Of a DNA stretch of 64,000 nucleotides, positions 38,299 to 47,536 are shown piece by piece. The translations under genes were made by a program, and so were the position numbers. The notes beneath the pieces were generated by a model. It saw only the letters and a program-made list of their open reading frames with translations. It ran no database searches and had not been told where the DNA came from. Positions within the stretch are counted from its first letter, which is position 1; each line of letters begins with the position of its first letter. This stretch comes from CAZLMW01 sp964560875 (GTDB lineage: Bacteria > Myxococcota_A > UBA9042), in assembly GCA_964560875.1 (NCBI GenBank), contig CAZLMW010000029.1, positions 1 through 64,000 of the forward strand. Reading direction: 5' to 3'.

Positions 38299-40797
38299 GT
38301 GCGGTGGCAACGCCTATTCGCGCTCCTGGGGCTCGCCGCCATCGCCGCGGTCCCCGAAGCGCTCGTGCATCACGACAACCCGACGGTCGGCTTCCAGGTC
38401 TGGATGGTCCTGCAGCTGCTCGGCGTCATCGTCGCTGCGATCGGCGTGGCGGCTGCGGCGTCCGTGCTCGGCCTCATGGTCCTGCGCATCCTGATCAAAC
38501 CGGTGCAAGACCAGCCGTCTACGTTTGTCGCCTGGTCGTTTCTCCGCGCCCAGGTGATCGGCCACCCCGTGCCCATTCGTATCGCTCGCTGGATCCGCGA
38601 ACAGGTAGAAGCCGCCCCGGAGCGCGAGCGCGCTGTCGCAGGTTGGAAGCTGTTGCTAGGAGCGCTGGTGGCAGCCGCCGCAACGACCGGTGCCGTGCTG
38701 ATCTTGCGGCAGGCCATCGTCGTCGGTCAGCCGATCGACACGATCGGGTTCATCGCGATTCGAAATGTCGGCGCCGCGGTCGGCATTCACGGGTTCTTGC
38801 TGCTCTCGGCGTCGTTGCCATGGCGCCGCGCCCGGCTCGTGCTGCCCATCATTGTCGCGATCCTGCTCCTGGCCGCCGTCGTCGGGGCGTCGTTTTTGCC
38901 AGTGGTGCGCGATTACGTTCATCCGCCGACATTCGCGATAGGTTTGGTCTGCGCCACGATCCTTGTCACCGTCTCGCTGACTCGTCATCGCCACGCGCGC
39001 ATTCGCCTCGGACGCGGTCTGAGCGGAAAGCTGCTTTGGATGCTTGTGGTCGCCGCGATCGTCGCCGCGATCCTGACCGCAGGTGGCCCCCTCGCGATCC
39101 CCGTCTACACCGGCGCCTTCTTGCTCGGTGCGACGGCCCTGTACGTGCTCGCCCAGTCACAGCCCAAGGTGACGCTGCCGGTGTTCGTCTCGATCGTTGG
39201 CGTCGCGGCAGGCACGTGGGCGTTGATCGTCGTGCTCTCGGTGATGGGCGGCTTCGCGTCCGACCTGCGGGCGAAGATGTTGGTGGCCAACGCGCATGCC
39301 CTCGTCGAAAACCCGGGGCGCGCCCAACCTCTTACCAACTGGCGCGAGCTGGCCGGCGGGTTGCGCGGTGTCGATGGCGTCGTCGGCGTGAGCCCCCAGG
39401 TCCGCGGCGACGCGATCGTCAGCTCGACCTTCAACGTCAACAACTTCGTATCTTTGCGCGGCATCGATCCGCGGCTCAGAGGGGTCCAGCGCGAGCTCGG
39501 TTCGACCATCGTGACCGGTTCGATGCGCTTGCTCTCCCACCCCGATCGCATCGGCCGTGACGACTGGCGCGTGAGGCGCCCCCTGGGGCTCGAAAACGAC
39601 TTGCCGACCGCGCCCACGACCACGAACCACGCCGCCAAATCGGGCGACGATCCCGGGACGGAAGACGTCGACGACAACGACGACGAGCTCGACGCGATCC
39701 TTCAGCTTGCCCCCGGGCCCGCATCCCCGCGGCCGCCACGCGACCCCATCGCGCTCCCGAGCGGCGGGGTGCCCATCGATCCATTGGCGGTCGACGCTGA
39801 CTTCGAGGTGCCGATCGCCGGATCCGACCCCGCAAAGGACACCGTGGACAAGCAGGCCGAGCAAAACGGAAAAGACCCCGACGCCGTCTCCGGCGAAGCG
39901 GTGCTCGAAGCCCTGGATGTCCCCGATCCGTCGAGCTCCGGCGCGCGCCTCGACATCCCGTGGCGCACCGGGGGAACGGACGTGATGGCACCGGTCGCGC
40001 CCGGTGTGCTGATCGGCGCGGAGCTGGCCCGGTCTCTGCAAGTTGAGCTCGGCGACCGCGTCGAAATCATCACGCCCGACGCCGACGTGGGCCCCACGGG
40101 AATGCGTCCTCGGGTCCGGACGTTCCGTGTCGCCGGCACATTTGAGACCGGCCTGTACGACGCGGACAGCAAGGTCGCTTACGTCACGCTTGAGACCGCG
40201 AGCGCCTACTTCAACCTCGAAGGCGCCGCCAACGTGATCGAGCTTCGCCTCGCTGCACCCGAGCATCCCGATGCCGTCCTCGCCGGCGTACGCGCGGCAC
40301 TGCAAAATACCGGTGCGAGCAAGGACATCGAGGTTCTCGATTGGCGCGCCCTCAACCGCTCGCTTTTCTCAGCGCTGGCTTTCGAACGTCTCGTCATCTT
40401 CCTGGTGCTCGCTTTGATCATCTTGGTGGCGTCGTTCGCCATCATCTCTGCGCTGACGATGGTGATTCTCCAAAAACGCAACGGCATTGCGATGTTGCAA
40501 GCGATGGGGGCGAGCCGCAAAGAGGTGCGCGCAGCGTTTGTGCAAATGGGCGGTGTGATCGGCTGCATTGGCACGATCGCGGGGCTGATTCTTGGGCTCT
40601 CGACCTGCGGCTTGATCGCTACCCTTGGCATCAAGCTCCCCGAAGCGTACTACGTCCGCACGTTGCCGGTTTCGGTCGAGATCGCGGAGGTTTCGGCGGT
40701 TGTGATCGCCTCTCTGGTCATCTCCCTTGTAGCCACCGTCTTTCCTGCTAAAAGTGCCGCCCAGCTCAGCCCCCTCGAAGGCCTCCGATATGAGTGA
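38299..40797 (+). CDS. Lol-type ABC transporter permease (LolC/E family), enlarged
   Basis: An 832-residue inner-membrane permease, twice the size of LolC or LolE. The first 290 residues contain about seven extra hydrophobic segments; the FtsX/MacB-type core follows, with its first helix near 292-315 (PVFVSIVGVAAGTWALIVV), a large periplasmic domain that carries a disordered Asp/Pro-rich insert (about 440-560), and three final helices with MLQAMGASRKEVRAAFV and AKSAAQLSPLEGLRYE. Together with the overlapping lolD ATPase it should extract lipoproteins from the inner membrane for delivery to the outer membrane. Start is a GTG 9 bp after lysS. A LolC/E pair may be replaced by a homodimer here. 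Confidence 0.85.
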   Translation: MRWQRLFALLGLAAIAAVPEALVHHDNPTVGFQVWMVLQLLGVIVAAIGVAAAASVLGLMVLRILIKPVQDQPSTFVAWSFLRAQVIGHPVPIRIARWIREQVEAAPERERAVAGWKLLLGALVAAAATTGAVLILRQAIVVGQPIDTIGFIAIRNVGAAVGIHGFLLLSASLPWRRARLVLPIIVAILLLAAVVGASFLPVVRDYVHPPTFAIGLVCATILVTVSLTRHRHARIRLGRGLSGKLLWMLVVAAIVAAILTAGGPLAIPVYTGAFLLGATALYVLAQSQPKVTLPVFVSIVGVAAGTWALIVVLSVMGGFASDLRAKMLVANAHALVENPGRAQPLTNWRELAGGLRGVDGVVGVSPQVRGDAIVSSTFNVNNFVSLRGIDPRLRGVQRELGSTIVTGSMRLLSHPDRIGRDDWRVRRPLGLENDLPTAPTTTNHAAKSGDDPGTEDVDDNDDELDAILQLAPGPASPRPPRDPIALPSGGVPIDPLAVDADFEVPIAGSDPAKDTVDKQAEQNGKDPDAVSGEAVLEALDVPDPSSSGARLDIPWRTGGTDVMAPVAPGVLIGAELARSLQVELGDRVEIITPDADVGPTGMRPRVRTFRVAGTFETGLYDADSKVAYVTLETASAYFNLEGAANVIELRLAAPEHPDAVLAGVRAALQNTGASKDIEVLDWRALNRSLFSALAFERLVIFLVLALIILVASFAIISALTMVILQKRNGIAMLQAMGASRKEVRAAFVQMGGVIGCIGTIAGLILGLSTCGLIATLGIKLPEAYYVRTLPVSVEIAEVSAVVIASLVISLVATVFPAKSAAQLSPLEGLRYE

Positions 40798-41536
40798 AGT
40801 CGCCCCGGAAATGCGCGATGTCGAGCGCGATGCACAAGCATCTGCGTCGGTGCCGCTCATGGTGGCGACGGATGTCTGCAAGCGGTTTCTGCTCGGCGCC
40901 CGGCCGGTCGAGGTGCTGCGCGGCGTGAACCTGACGATCCAAAAGGGCGACATGCTCGCCATTGTCGGTCGTTCGGGCTCGGGCAAGTCGACGCTGCTTC
41001 ACCTTCTCGGCGCGCTCGATGAGCCCACGAGCGGAACCATCGTCTATCACGGGCGCCCGCTCGCCGAGCTTGGCGACGCCGAGATGGCGGCCTTTCGCAA
41101 CCGCACGATCGGCTTTGTCTTCCAGTTTCATCACCTCCTGCCCGAGCTCACAGCGCTCGAAAACGTGCTGATGCCCGCGCTGATCGCCCGCAAGCGTCGC
41201 GCGGAGGTCCGGGATCGCGCACTGAACCTGCTCGATCGCGTCGGCCTCGCGCATCGACTCGAACATCACCCCGGCGAATTGTCCGGCGGTGAACAGCAAC
41301 GCGTCGCGCTTGCTCGCGCCCTGGTGATGCAGCCCGAGATCGTGCTGGCCGACGAACCCACCGGAAACCTCGACGGCAACACCGCCGGGGAAATGCACGA
41401 CCTTATCGAGGAGCTGAACCGGGAAACCGGCACCGCCTTTCTCGTCGTTAGCCACAACCGGGAGCTCGCCGGTCGTATGGGGCGCGTGTTGATGATGGCC
41501 GATGGCATGGTCAGCGATTTCGCGGAGGCGGCGTGA
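40790..41536 (+). CDS. lolD: Lol-type ABC transporter ATP-binding protein
   Basis: A 248-residue ATPase. Walker A is GRSGSGKST, the Q-loop region FVFQFHHLLPELTALEN carries the family-typical hydrophobic motif, the signature is LSGGEQQRVALARAL, Walker B is IVLADEPTGNLD. This matches LolD/MacB-type ATPases. The ATG overlaps the permease stop by eight bases and its own stop overlaps bamA by four (GTGA), so permease, ATPase and BamA are translationally coupled. N-terminal 35 residues before the ABC domain are extra and acidic. Confidence 0.92.
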   Translation: MSEVAPEMRDVERDAQASASVPLMVATDVCKRFLLGARPVEVLRGVNLTIQKGDMLAIVGRSGSGKSTLLHLLGALDEPTSGTIVYHGRPLAELGDAEMAAFRNRTIGFVFQFHHLLPELTALENVLMPALIARKRRAEVRDRALNLLDRVGLAHRLEHHPGELSGGEQQRVALARALVMQPEIVLADEPTGNLDGNTAGEMHDLIEELNRETGTAFLVVSHNRELAGRMGRVLMMADGMVSDFAEAA

Positions 41537-43917
41537 ACGTGCGGCGGATCCTGACAGCGATCGTGATATGCGTCGCTTGCGGCGCCGTCGCAGCGCCAGG
41601 TCTCGTCCAGGCGCAGGCCGGCGCTGGGCTCGGGCCGACGAGGGGCGTGTCCGGTCAGTTGCCGGTTTTTGTCGTGTCCAAGGTCGAGCTCGGCGGCATC
41701 GAGCGCGTCGACGCCAAGGCCGTCCGCAACAAGATGCTGATCAAGACCGGCAAGCGCCTCGACCCCGCGCTGATCGCCCGCGACATCCAGCGTGTCTTCG
41801 AAACCGGCCTCTTCGATGACGTTCGCGTCGGCTTGCGTCGCGACCCCAACAACAAGAACGGCGTGATCGTCCGCTTCCAGCTCCTCGAACGCCCATCGAT
41901 CGCCAGCGTCGAGATCGAAGGCGCCGAGCAGCTCACGGTCGATGCGGTTCTCAAGGTGGTCGACCTGCGCTCGGGCAACCTCTTTTCGCCGGCCGAAGCG
42001 CAGCAAAACGCCAACAAGATTCGCGATCTCTATGTCGAGGAGGGCTATTTCCTTGCGTCGGTCAAGCACAAGGTCGTCAACCTCAAGGACAACCGCGTCG
42101 AGGTCGTCTTCGCCATCACCGAGCGCGCCGAAATCAAGGTCCGCAAGATCGACATCCTCGGCAACAACGGTGTGTCCGACGCGGACATCAAGCGCGTGCT
42201 GAAGACCCAGGAGGGCTCGGCCATGTCGATCCTCGGCAAGTCCGGGGCGTTCAAGCGTGAGCAGCTCGAGTACGACGTGCAGATCATCCAGTACCTCTAC
42301 CTGACCAAGGGCTACATCCAGGCCAAGGTCCAGGAACCCGAGGTCAGCCTTTCGGCCGACATGCGACACGTGCGGATCAGCATTCGCGTGCACGAGGGCC
42401 CGAAGTTCACGGTCGGCAAGGTCGGCATCAAGGGCGACTCGAAGGTGCCGGTCAAAGACCTGCTGCCCAATCTGCAGCTGAAGGAAGGGGACGTCTTCAA
42501 CTACGCGCTCGTGCAGAAGGACAGCCAGCTGCTCTCCGGCGCGCAGAAGAAACACGGCTTTGCCTTCGCCACGGTCAGCAACGAATCGGTGCCCCACGCC
42601 AAGACGCGTAAGGTCGACTGGACCTACCACATCCAAAAAGGCAGCAAGGTCTACTTCGGGCAAATCCGGATGCTCGGGGCCCAGACCACCCGCGACAAGG
42701 TGATCCGCCGCGAGCTCGCGTTCACCGAGGGCGAGCTCTACAACGAAGCCAAGCTCAACGCGTCCAAGATCCGCGTGCAGCGGCTCGGCTTCTTCGACAA
42801 GGTCGACATCAAGACCCGGCCAACGCGCCATCCGCAGGTCGTCGATGTGGTTGTCGAGGTCAAGGAGCGCACGACCGGCACGTTCCAGGTAGGCGCCGGC
42901 TTCTCGAGCGTCGACAACTTCATTACGACCGCGCAAATCAGCAAAGACAACTTCCTCGGTCGCGGCCAGCGCTTGAGCTTCCAGGCGTCGCTGTCGGCGA
43001 TTCGCACGATGGCGCAGGGGTCCTTCATCGAGCCCTACTTCCTCGACACGAACGTCACGTTCGCCGTGTCGTTGTCCAAGTTTCAGACCCTGTACACCGA
43101 CTTCACGCGCGACAGCACCGGCGGTTCGATGAGCTGGGGTTATCGGTTCTCGCCCACTCTTCAAGGCGACGTGACAAGCAACATCGAGTTCGTCGACGCG
43201 GAGATCGGCGGTCTGTCCGGGCGCAAAGACGTGCCGATTGCCAGCCTCTTCAACTCCGGTCTGACGACGTCGCTGCGCTTCACCCTGACCTTCGACAGCC
43301 GCAACGACCGCTGGATGCCGTCGACGGGCTGGTTCATCTCCGGCACCGCGGAATTCGCCAAACCGGTGCTTTCGGGGCTGGGCCTTGGGATCCGGCAGAA
43401 CGACTTCAACCGCTACACCGGACGGTTGCGTCGCTACTTCCCGTTGCCGCTTGAAGCGATCTTGAAATTCAACCTCGTCGGCGGCTACATCAGCGCACCG
43501 GCCGGGCAGCAGGTCCCCTTGTTCGAGCGCTTCTTCATGGGCGGCATCTTCAACGTGCGCGGCTACCAGCGAAACACGCTCGGCCCGAGTCTCGGCGTCC
43601 CGACCAGCGGCGACCCCGGCGCGTCCTTGAGCCCGTTCAATATCGGCGGCAACAAGCAACTGTACCTCAACAGCGAGCTCGAAATCCCGATCGTCCAGGC
43701 GCCCGTCAACCTGCGCGGACTGCTGTTCTTCGATATCGGCAACGCGTTTGGCGAGGGCGAACCGATCTCGCTGGGCGGTATGCGCATGAGCTTCGGCTGG
43801 GGCGTGCGCTGGTTCTCGCCCGTCGGCCCGCTTCGTTTCGAATGGGGCGTGCCGATCAACCCGCTGCCCAGCGAGGAGTCGCTGGTCTTCGCGTTTACTA
43901 TCGGCAACTCGTTCTGA
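41533..43917 (+). CDS. bamA: Outer membrane protein assembly factor BamA
   Basis: A 794-residue Omp85 protein, the core of the beta-barrel assembly machine. Signal peptide 1-27 (cleavage after VQAQA). Five POTRA domains span about 45-425 (IASVEIEGAEQLTVDAVLKV, KVRKIDILGNNGVSDADI, FTVGKVGIKGDSKVPVKD and VYFGQIRMLGAQTTRDKV), then a 16-strand barrel with the conserved lid motif NVRGYQRN near 674 and a C-terminal aromatic ending FAFTIGNSF. The GTG start overlaps the lolD stop. Co-expression with the Lol transporter makes sense because the other Bam subunits are lipoproteins. Confidence 0.96.
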   Translation: MNVRRILTAIVICVACGAVAAPGLVQAQAGAGLGPTRGVSGQLPVFVVSKVELGGIERVDAKAVRNKMLIKTGKRLDPALIARDIQRVFETGLFDDVRVGLRRDPNNKNGVIVRFQLLERPSIASVEIEGAEQLTVDAVLKVVDLRSGNLFSPAEAQQNANKIRDLYVEEGYFLASVKHKVVNLKDNRVEVVFAITERAEIKVRKIDILGNNGVSDADIKRVLKTQEGSAMSILGKSGAFKREQLEYDVQIIQYLYLTKGYIQAKVQEPEVSLSADMRHVRISIRVHEGPKFTVGKVGIKGDSKVPVKDLLPNLQLKEGDVFNYALVQKDSQLLSGAQKKHGFAFATVSNESVPHAKTRKVDWTYHIQKGSKVYFGQIRMLGAQTTRDKVIRRELAFTEGELYNEAKLNASKIRVQRLGFFDKVDIKTRPTRHPQVVDVVVEVKERTTGTFQVGAGFSSVDNFITTAQISKDNFLGRGQRLSFQASLSAIRTMAQGSFIEPYFLDTNVTFAVSLSKFQTLYTDFTRDSTGGSMSWGYRFSPTLQGDVTSNIEFVDAEIGGLSGRKDVPIASLFNSGLTTSLRFTLTFDSRNDRWMPSTGWFISGTAEFAKPVLSGLGLGIRQNDFNRYTGRLRRYFPLPLEAILKFNLVGGYISAPAGQQVPLFERFFMGGIFNVRGYQRNTLGPSLGVPTSGDPGASLSPFNIGGNKQLYLNSELEIPIVQAPVNLRGLLFFDIGNAFGEGEPISLGGMRMSFGWGVRWFSPVGPLRFEWGVPINPLPSEESLVFAFTIGNSF

Positions 43918-44008
43918 TCACAAGCACTGAAAATCATGGCCTTGCACCCGAAGTGACCGGCATTGTGATTAGCCCTGATCAGCCCGGTCCAGATGAGGCG
44001 CCGAATCG

Positions 44009-44410
44009 ATGACTGCGCAGCCACTGCACCTGCACCGAGGCGATCCACTCCCCGCGCTCGGGGTCGACGGCTTCGACATCGCTGATCACGCCCGAAAATG
44101 GCTGCTCATCGTGGTTGTCGATGAGTTAAACGACCGACTTCGAGAGGACGTGGCGACCGCAGTCGAGCGCTTTGGGCGAGCCACGGACGTTCGTTATGTC
44201 GCGGCTCAAACCCACGCCGCTGACGACGTGATCGCCGATCCGGATGGCGTCGCGACCCGTCGACTGGGCGCGCTCGTCGATGAAGACGCGCGCTTCACTA
44301 TCGCAGTGGTGGTTGAGCCCGGTGGTCGCGTTCAAGCGAGCTGCGACGATACGAAGGCAGCTTTGGCTGTGAGTATGGCGCTCGAAGCGGCCGTCCACAG
44401 ACGGCGTTGA
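44009..44410 (+). CDS. Thioredoxin-fold-like protein without active-site cysteines
   Basis: A 133-residue cytoplasmic protein. Pieces recall AhpC/redoxin proteins: GDPLPALGVDGFDIADHARK at the start, strand WLLIVVVDE, IADPDGVATRRLGALVDED and FTIAVVVEPGGRVQAS. The position where peroxiredoxins carry the peroxidatic cysteine has none; the only Cys (SCDD) is near the end. I infer a degenerate, non-catalytic thioredoxin fold. No operon partner; it converges on the CarF homologue gene and follows bamA by 91 bp. The homology is weak and an unrelated family is possible. Confidence 0.5.
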   Translation: MTAQPLHLHRGDPLPALGVDGFDIADHARKWLLIVVVDELNDRLREDVATAVERFGRATDVRYVAAQTHAADDVIADPDGVATRRLGALVDEDARFTIAVVVEPGGRVQASCDDTKAALAVSMALEAAVHRRR

Positions 44411-44437
44411 GCAGGCTGCAAGCACCGGTCATTCGCT

Positions 44438-45280
44438 TCAGCTGAGCGACCTGGTCGGCGTGGACTGGGTGCCCACGATGTGGCGCGTAGGCTGAAATCC
44501 TTCAGGGAGGATGCCCTGCTTGACGGCGACGGCGACCGCGGCGTGCGTCCCGATGTCGTTTTCGCGCGGAATCATGCCCGAGACGCGCCAGATGATTCGC
44601 TCGAGTGTGCGGAAAAAGCGCACACGTTGCAGCGGGCCGTTCATCCAGCCGTTGGTGATGCAGTAGTGCGATTCGAAGGGCACGGTGTGGTGCTTGGCGT
44701 GCTCAGAGACGGTCAGGAACACGCCGGCTCGTTGCAGCGCGCGGACGGGCAGCCACAGGTCCTTGCGACGCATGTGGGCCCACTTGTGAATCTGGTTGGT
44801 GAGCATGATCCAAAAGGCAAATGACAGCGCGAAAGCGTGAAACAGCACCCAGAACGCCGACCCGTCGATCGGCATCAGCAGCACCCCGACCTGCACCGGG
44901 ATAAGGACCATGCAGTTGTCACCATTGGTCTCGATCAGGCCCTTCTTGGCGAGGTCGCGCGGCGCGGCGTGGTGCTCGCGGAAGTTCTTGACGAGGGTGG
45001 GACCGAGAATCGGCAGCTCGACCGTTCCCCACGTGTCGGCCAGCCAGTGCACGAAGCCCGAGACGAAGTCCGCCGCGATCATCCCCACCAGGAAAGCGAC
45101 AAGGAGCAGCCAGCCGTGAGCCCAGAGATCCGTGGCCTGCATCAAGCGCACGACCATCGCCGCGACCAGGCCGGTGAAGACGACGACGGAGCCACCCTCG
45201 AGCGCCTTTTTCTTCCACGTGTAATGTGCACGCAGCTCGTCGGCGTCTTGCTGCTCGATGCGGACGGGTGATTCGTTCAT
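44438..45280 (-). CDS. carF: Plasmanylethanolamine desaturase, CarF/PEDS1 family
   Basis: A 280-residue membrane enzyme with the lipid-desaturase domain (Kua/TMEM189/CarF). His-rich motifs that hold a di-iron centre are visible: DFVSGFVHWLADTWG near 75, FREHHAAPRDL near 100, NQIHKWAHMRRKD near 160 and SEHAKHHTVPFESHYC near 190. Four hydrophobic segments are seen. The family inserts the vinyl-ether double bond that makes plasmalogens; in Myxococcus xanthus CarF this feeds the light response. ATG 45280 chosen; the TTG at 45319 is less likely. No other plasmalogen gene is nearby. Confidence 0.9.
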   Translation of the reverse strand: MNESPVRIEQQDADELRAHYTWKKKALEGGSVVVFTGLVAAMVVRLMQATDLWAHGWLLLVAFLVGMIAADFVSGFVHWLADTWGTVELPILGPTLVKNFREHHAAPRDLAKKGLIETNGDNCMVLIPVQVGVLLMPIDGSAFWVLFHAFALSFAFWIMLTNQIHKWAHMRRKDLWLPVRALQRAGVFLTVSEHAKHHTVPFESHYCITNGWMNGPLQRVRFFRTLERIIWRVSGMIPRENDIGTHAAVAVAVKQGILPEGFQPTRHIVGTQSTPTRSLS

Positions 45281-45418
45281 GGCGTCGGCCTTGGGTCGGG
45301 CTTGATGTCCTACCGTCAACCGCCAGCGGACTCAAGCGGTGAATCGCGCGGAGATGGTGCAGAGATGCCACAACGGGGCACACTTGCCCGGTCTTCTCAT
45401 CAAAGGGGTGACGACGCG

Positions 45419-46051
45419 ATGAAAACGCCGAATTGCTCCCGACAAAGCTCTTCTCCGCGGCTGCTGTGCGTCGCTGTTGTCGTCGTTTCGCTGGCCGCGT
45501 GCGGCAAAACCAAGTCCTTTTCCAAACCGAAGACCGGTTCCAGTCAGAAGGTCGGTTCCAGTCAGAAGATCGGTTCCAGTCAGAAGATCGGTTCCAGTCA
45601 GAAGATCGGTTCCAGTCAGAAGATCGGGCGGGGCGCGAAAGTGGCTCAAGAGCCGGCCGTTGGGGTGCACAAAGCGACGAAAGACCAGCCTGCAGTGGCG
45701 CTGTCGGGGGCCGCTACCCTGTTGGATGCTGCAGGTTTGGCCACGGCAGCGACGCAGGGCGAACTGGACCGTGTCCGGCTGCGGATCGATGAACTTACGG
45801 AGGGCGCGGAGACGGCCGTCGCAGCTATCGAGATCAGACCGCCGACCGGTGCGCAGTTGGTGCAGCTGGACGCTGCGTTTTCCGATGCCAAGAGGTCGGT
45901 GATGATCGACGCGCAACTCGCACGCATGGGCGGCCAACTCGATCCGGCGGCGCGGGCTGCCGTTGCCGCGTACACGAAGCGACGACATGCGGACCTGATG
46001 GCGCGACTTGCTGCGGCTGGACGCAAGCATCGTGACGCCGCCAAACGCTGA
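45419..46051 (+). CDS. Lipoprotein with tandem GSSQKI linker
   Basis: A 210-residue lipoprotein. The signal peptide ends in SLAAC (Cys 28). Mature residues 40-70 are five tandem GSSQK[IV] hexapeptides, encoded by five nearly identical 18-bp units. The C-terminal half is alpha-helical, Ala-rich (LDRVRLRIDELTEGAETAVA, LDPAARAAVAAYTKRR) and of no recognised family. The repeat looks like a flexible linker that could vary in length between strains. AAAGGGG lies upstream of ATG 45419. It is divergent from carF and convergent with the MATE gene. Confidence 0.72.
   Translation: MKTPNCSRQSSSPRLLCVAVVVVSLAACGKTKSFSKPKTGSSQKVGSSQKIGSSQKIGSSQKIGSSQKIGRGAKVAQEPAVGVHKATKDQPAVALSGAATLLDAAGLATAATQGELDRVRLRIDELTEGAETAVAAIEIRPPTGAQLVQLDAAFSDAKRSVMIDAQLARMGGQLDPAARAAVAAYTKRRHADLMARLAAAGRKHRDAAKR
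45536..45625 (+). repeat. Five tandem copies of an 18-bp unit
   Basis: Units GGTTCCAGTCAGAAGATC at 45536, 45554, 45572, 45590 and 45608; copies 2-5 are identical and copy 1 differs by one base (GGTC). The unit keeps frame and encodes Gly-Ser-Ser-Gln-Lys-Ile just after the lipobox region of the lipoprotein. Identity at third positions suggests recent expansion by slippage. Confidence 0.97.
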
Positions 46052-46074
46052 CAGCCAGCTCTCGTGCAGAGCGC

Positions 46075-47427
46075 TCAGAGGTAGGCGCCCTCTTTGGCCC
46101 ATTTGCCGCTGCGGTAGGCCAGGTGATCGAGGATCGCCTTGACGACGAAGGCCAGCGGGATCGAAAGCCAGACGCCGAACGCGCCGAGTCCGAGCGGGAA
46201 GCCGAGCAGCCAGGACAGCGGGATCTGCACGAGGAAGGTGGTCCAGACGTTGATCTTGAGGCTGGTCATCGTCTCGCCCGACCCTTGCAGGAGGCCGACA
46301 TACGCGATGTGGACGCCGAAGATGGGCATGCCCCAGCCGAGAACTTCGATCCATTGCACGGCATAAGCGGCGAGCGGCGTGCCGGCTTTGACGTCGAAGA
46401 TCCCAATGATCGCGTCTTCGAAGCCGATGAAGAACGCGCCCGGGATCCCCATGATGAGCACGCACAAGATCAGGGACGCGCGCAGCGTCTCGCGGGCGTG
46501 ATCGGCGTCGTGGGCTCCGAGTGCCTGGCCGACGAGAGCGCCGGTTGCCTGGGAGACGCTCATGCCCGGCACAAACGCGAGGGCTTGGATTCGCAGTCCA
46601 ACACCGTGTGCGGCGACCGCTAGCTCGTCGATACGCCCCAGCAAGCCGACAATCGTCAAAAAGCCGGCGTTGAGGACGACCATATCTGCCGCCGCCGGCC
46701 ACCCGACCCGGGCGAGGGCCCTGGCGAGATCCCAATCGACCGGTTGAGGTCGAATCTGCAGTTTCACGCCCGGCACGGTTTCGCGCGACAGGAGCACGGC
46801 CATCACGGTGGCCGCGAAGAGCTGCGAGACGACCGTTCCGATGGCAGCGCCTTGGACGCCCAGCGCCGGCAGTCCCAGGTTGCCGAGGATCAGCCCGTAA
46901 TTGAGCACCACGTTGAGGCCGTTGCTGGCCAGCGCGATCACAAACGGAAGCCGCGTATTGCCGACCCCGCGCAAGACTCCCGCGTAGAGGATGTTGAGGT
47001 AGTAAAAGACCGTGAGCGTCATCATCGGCCGCAGGTAGTCGAGCCCGAGCTGCAAGGTCGCTTCGGTCGCGCCGAGCATCAGCAGGATTTGTGGAGCGGC
47101 GATGTTGCCAACCACGGCGATGATGATCGCCAGGCCGATGGTGAGCTGGCTGGACTGCAGCAGGACGTGATTGACGCGTGCGTCGTGACGCGCCCCGTGC
47201 GCGCGTGCAACGTTGGCCACGGTGCCGACCGTCAGGCCGAGCATCGCCACCATCAGCAGGAAGATCACCTGGGTCGCGTAGCTCAGCGCCGCGAGCGCAT
47301 TGGCTGCGTCGGGAAGGCGACCACACATCGCGGTGTCGACGGCGAGCGCCAGGACATTGAGCACGTTCAGCCCAACGATGGGCCACGCGAGAGAGACAAG
47401 CTCCCCCATGATGGCGCGCTTGGACAT
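46075..47427 (-). CDS. MATE family efflux transporter
   Basis: A 450-residue multidrug/toxin exporter of the MATE/DinF family with 12 hydrophobic segments. PIVGLNVLNVLALAVDTAMCGRL near residue 20, YAGVLRGVGNTRLPF near 165 and the internally repeated YVGLLQGSGETMTSLKIN near 390 are typical. It would expel cationic or other small molecules using Na+ or H+. The first possible start, a GTG at 47430, adjoins the ATG used here. It ends 24 bp after the convergent lipoprotein gene. No regulator gene is adjacent. Confidence 0.92.
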   Translation of the reverse strand: MSKRAIMGELVSLAWPIVGLNVLNVLALAVDTAMCGRLPDAANALAALSYATQVIFLLMVAMLGLTVGTVANVARAHGARHDARVNHVLLQSSQLTIGLAIIIAVVGNIAAPQILLMLGATEATLQLGLDYLRPMMTLTVFYYLNILYAGVLRGVGNTRLPFVIALASNGLNVVLNYGLILGNLGLPALGVQGAAIGTVVSQLFAATVMAVLLSRETVPGVKLQIRPQPVDWDLARALARVGWPAAADMVVLNAGFLTIVGLLGRIDELAVAAHGVGLRIQALAFVPGMSVSQATGALVGQALGAHDADHARETLRASLILCVLIMGIPGAFFIGFEDAIIGIFDVKAGTPLAAYAVQWIEVLGWGMPIFGVHIAYVGLLQGSGETMTSLKINVWTTFLVQIPLSWLLGFPLGLGAFGVWLSIPLAFVVKAILDHLAYRSGKWAKEGAYL

Positions 47428-47536
47428 CACAGGCAGGCCTGGGCAGATGGGGACGGCGATCGCAGGGAGCGCTGCGTTCAGAGCAGCGGTGGACGGGGAC
47501 TATACGTTCGATGCCGCCAAGGCCCAAACGCCGGCG

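Noticed and set aside
41266..43659. 797-codon minus-strand frame opposite bamA
   Set aside because: Antisense to a certain bamA gene; product lacks any motif.
45536..45625. Possible CRISPR or phage repeat
   Set aside because: 18-bp units are contiguous and in frame inside a lipoprotein gene.
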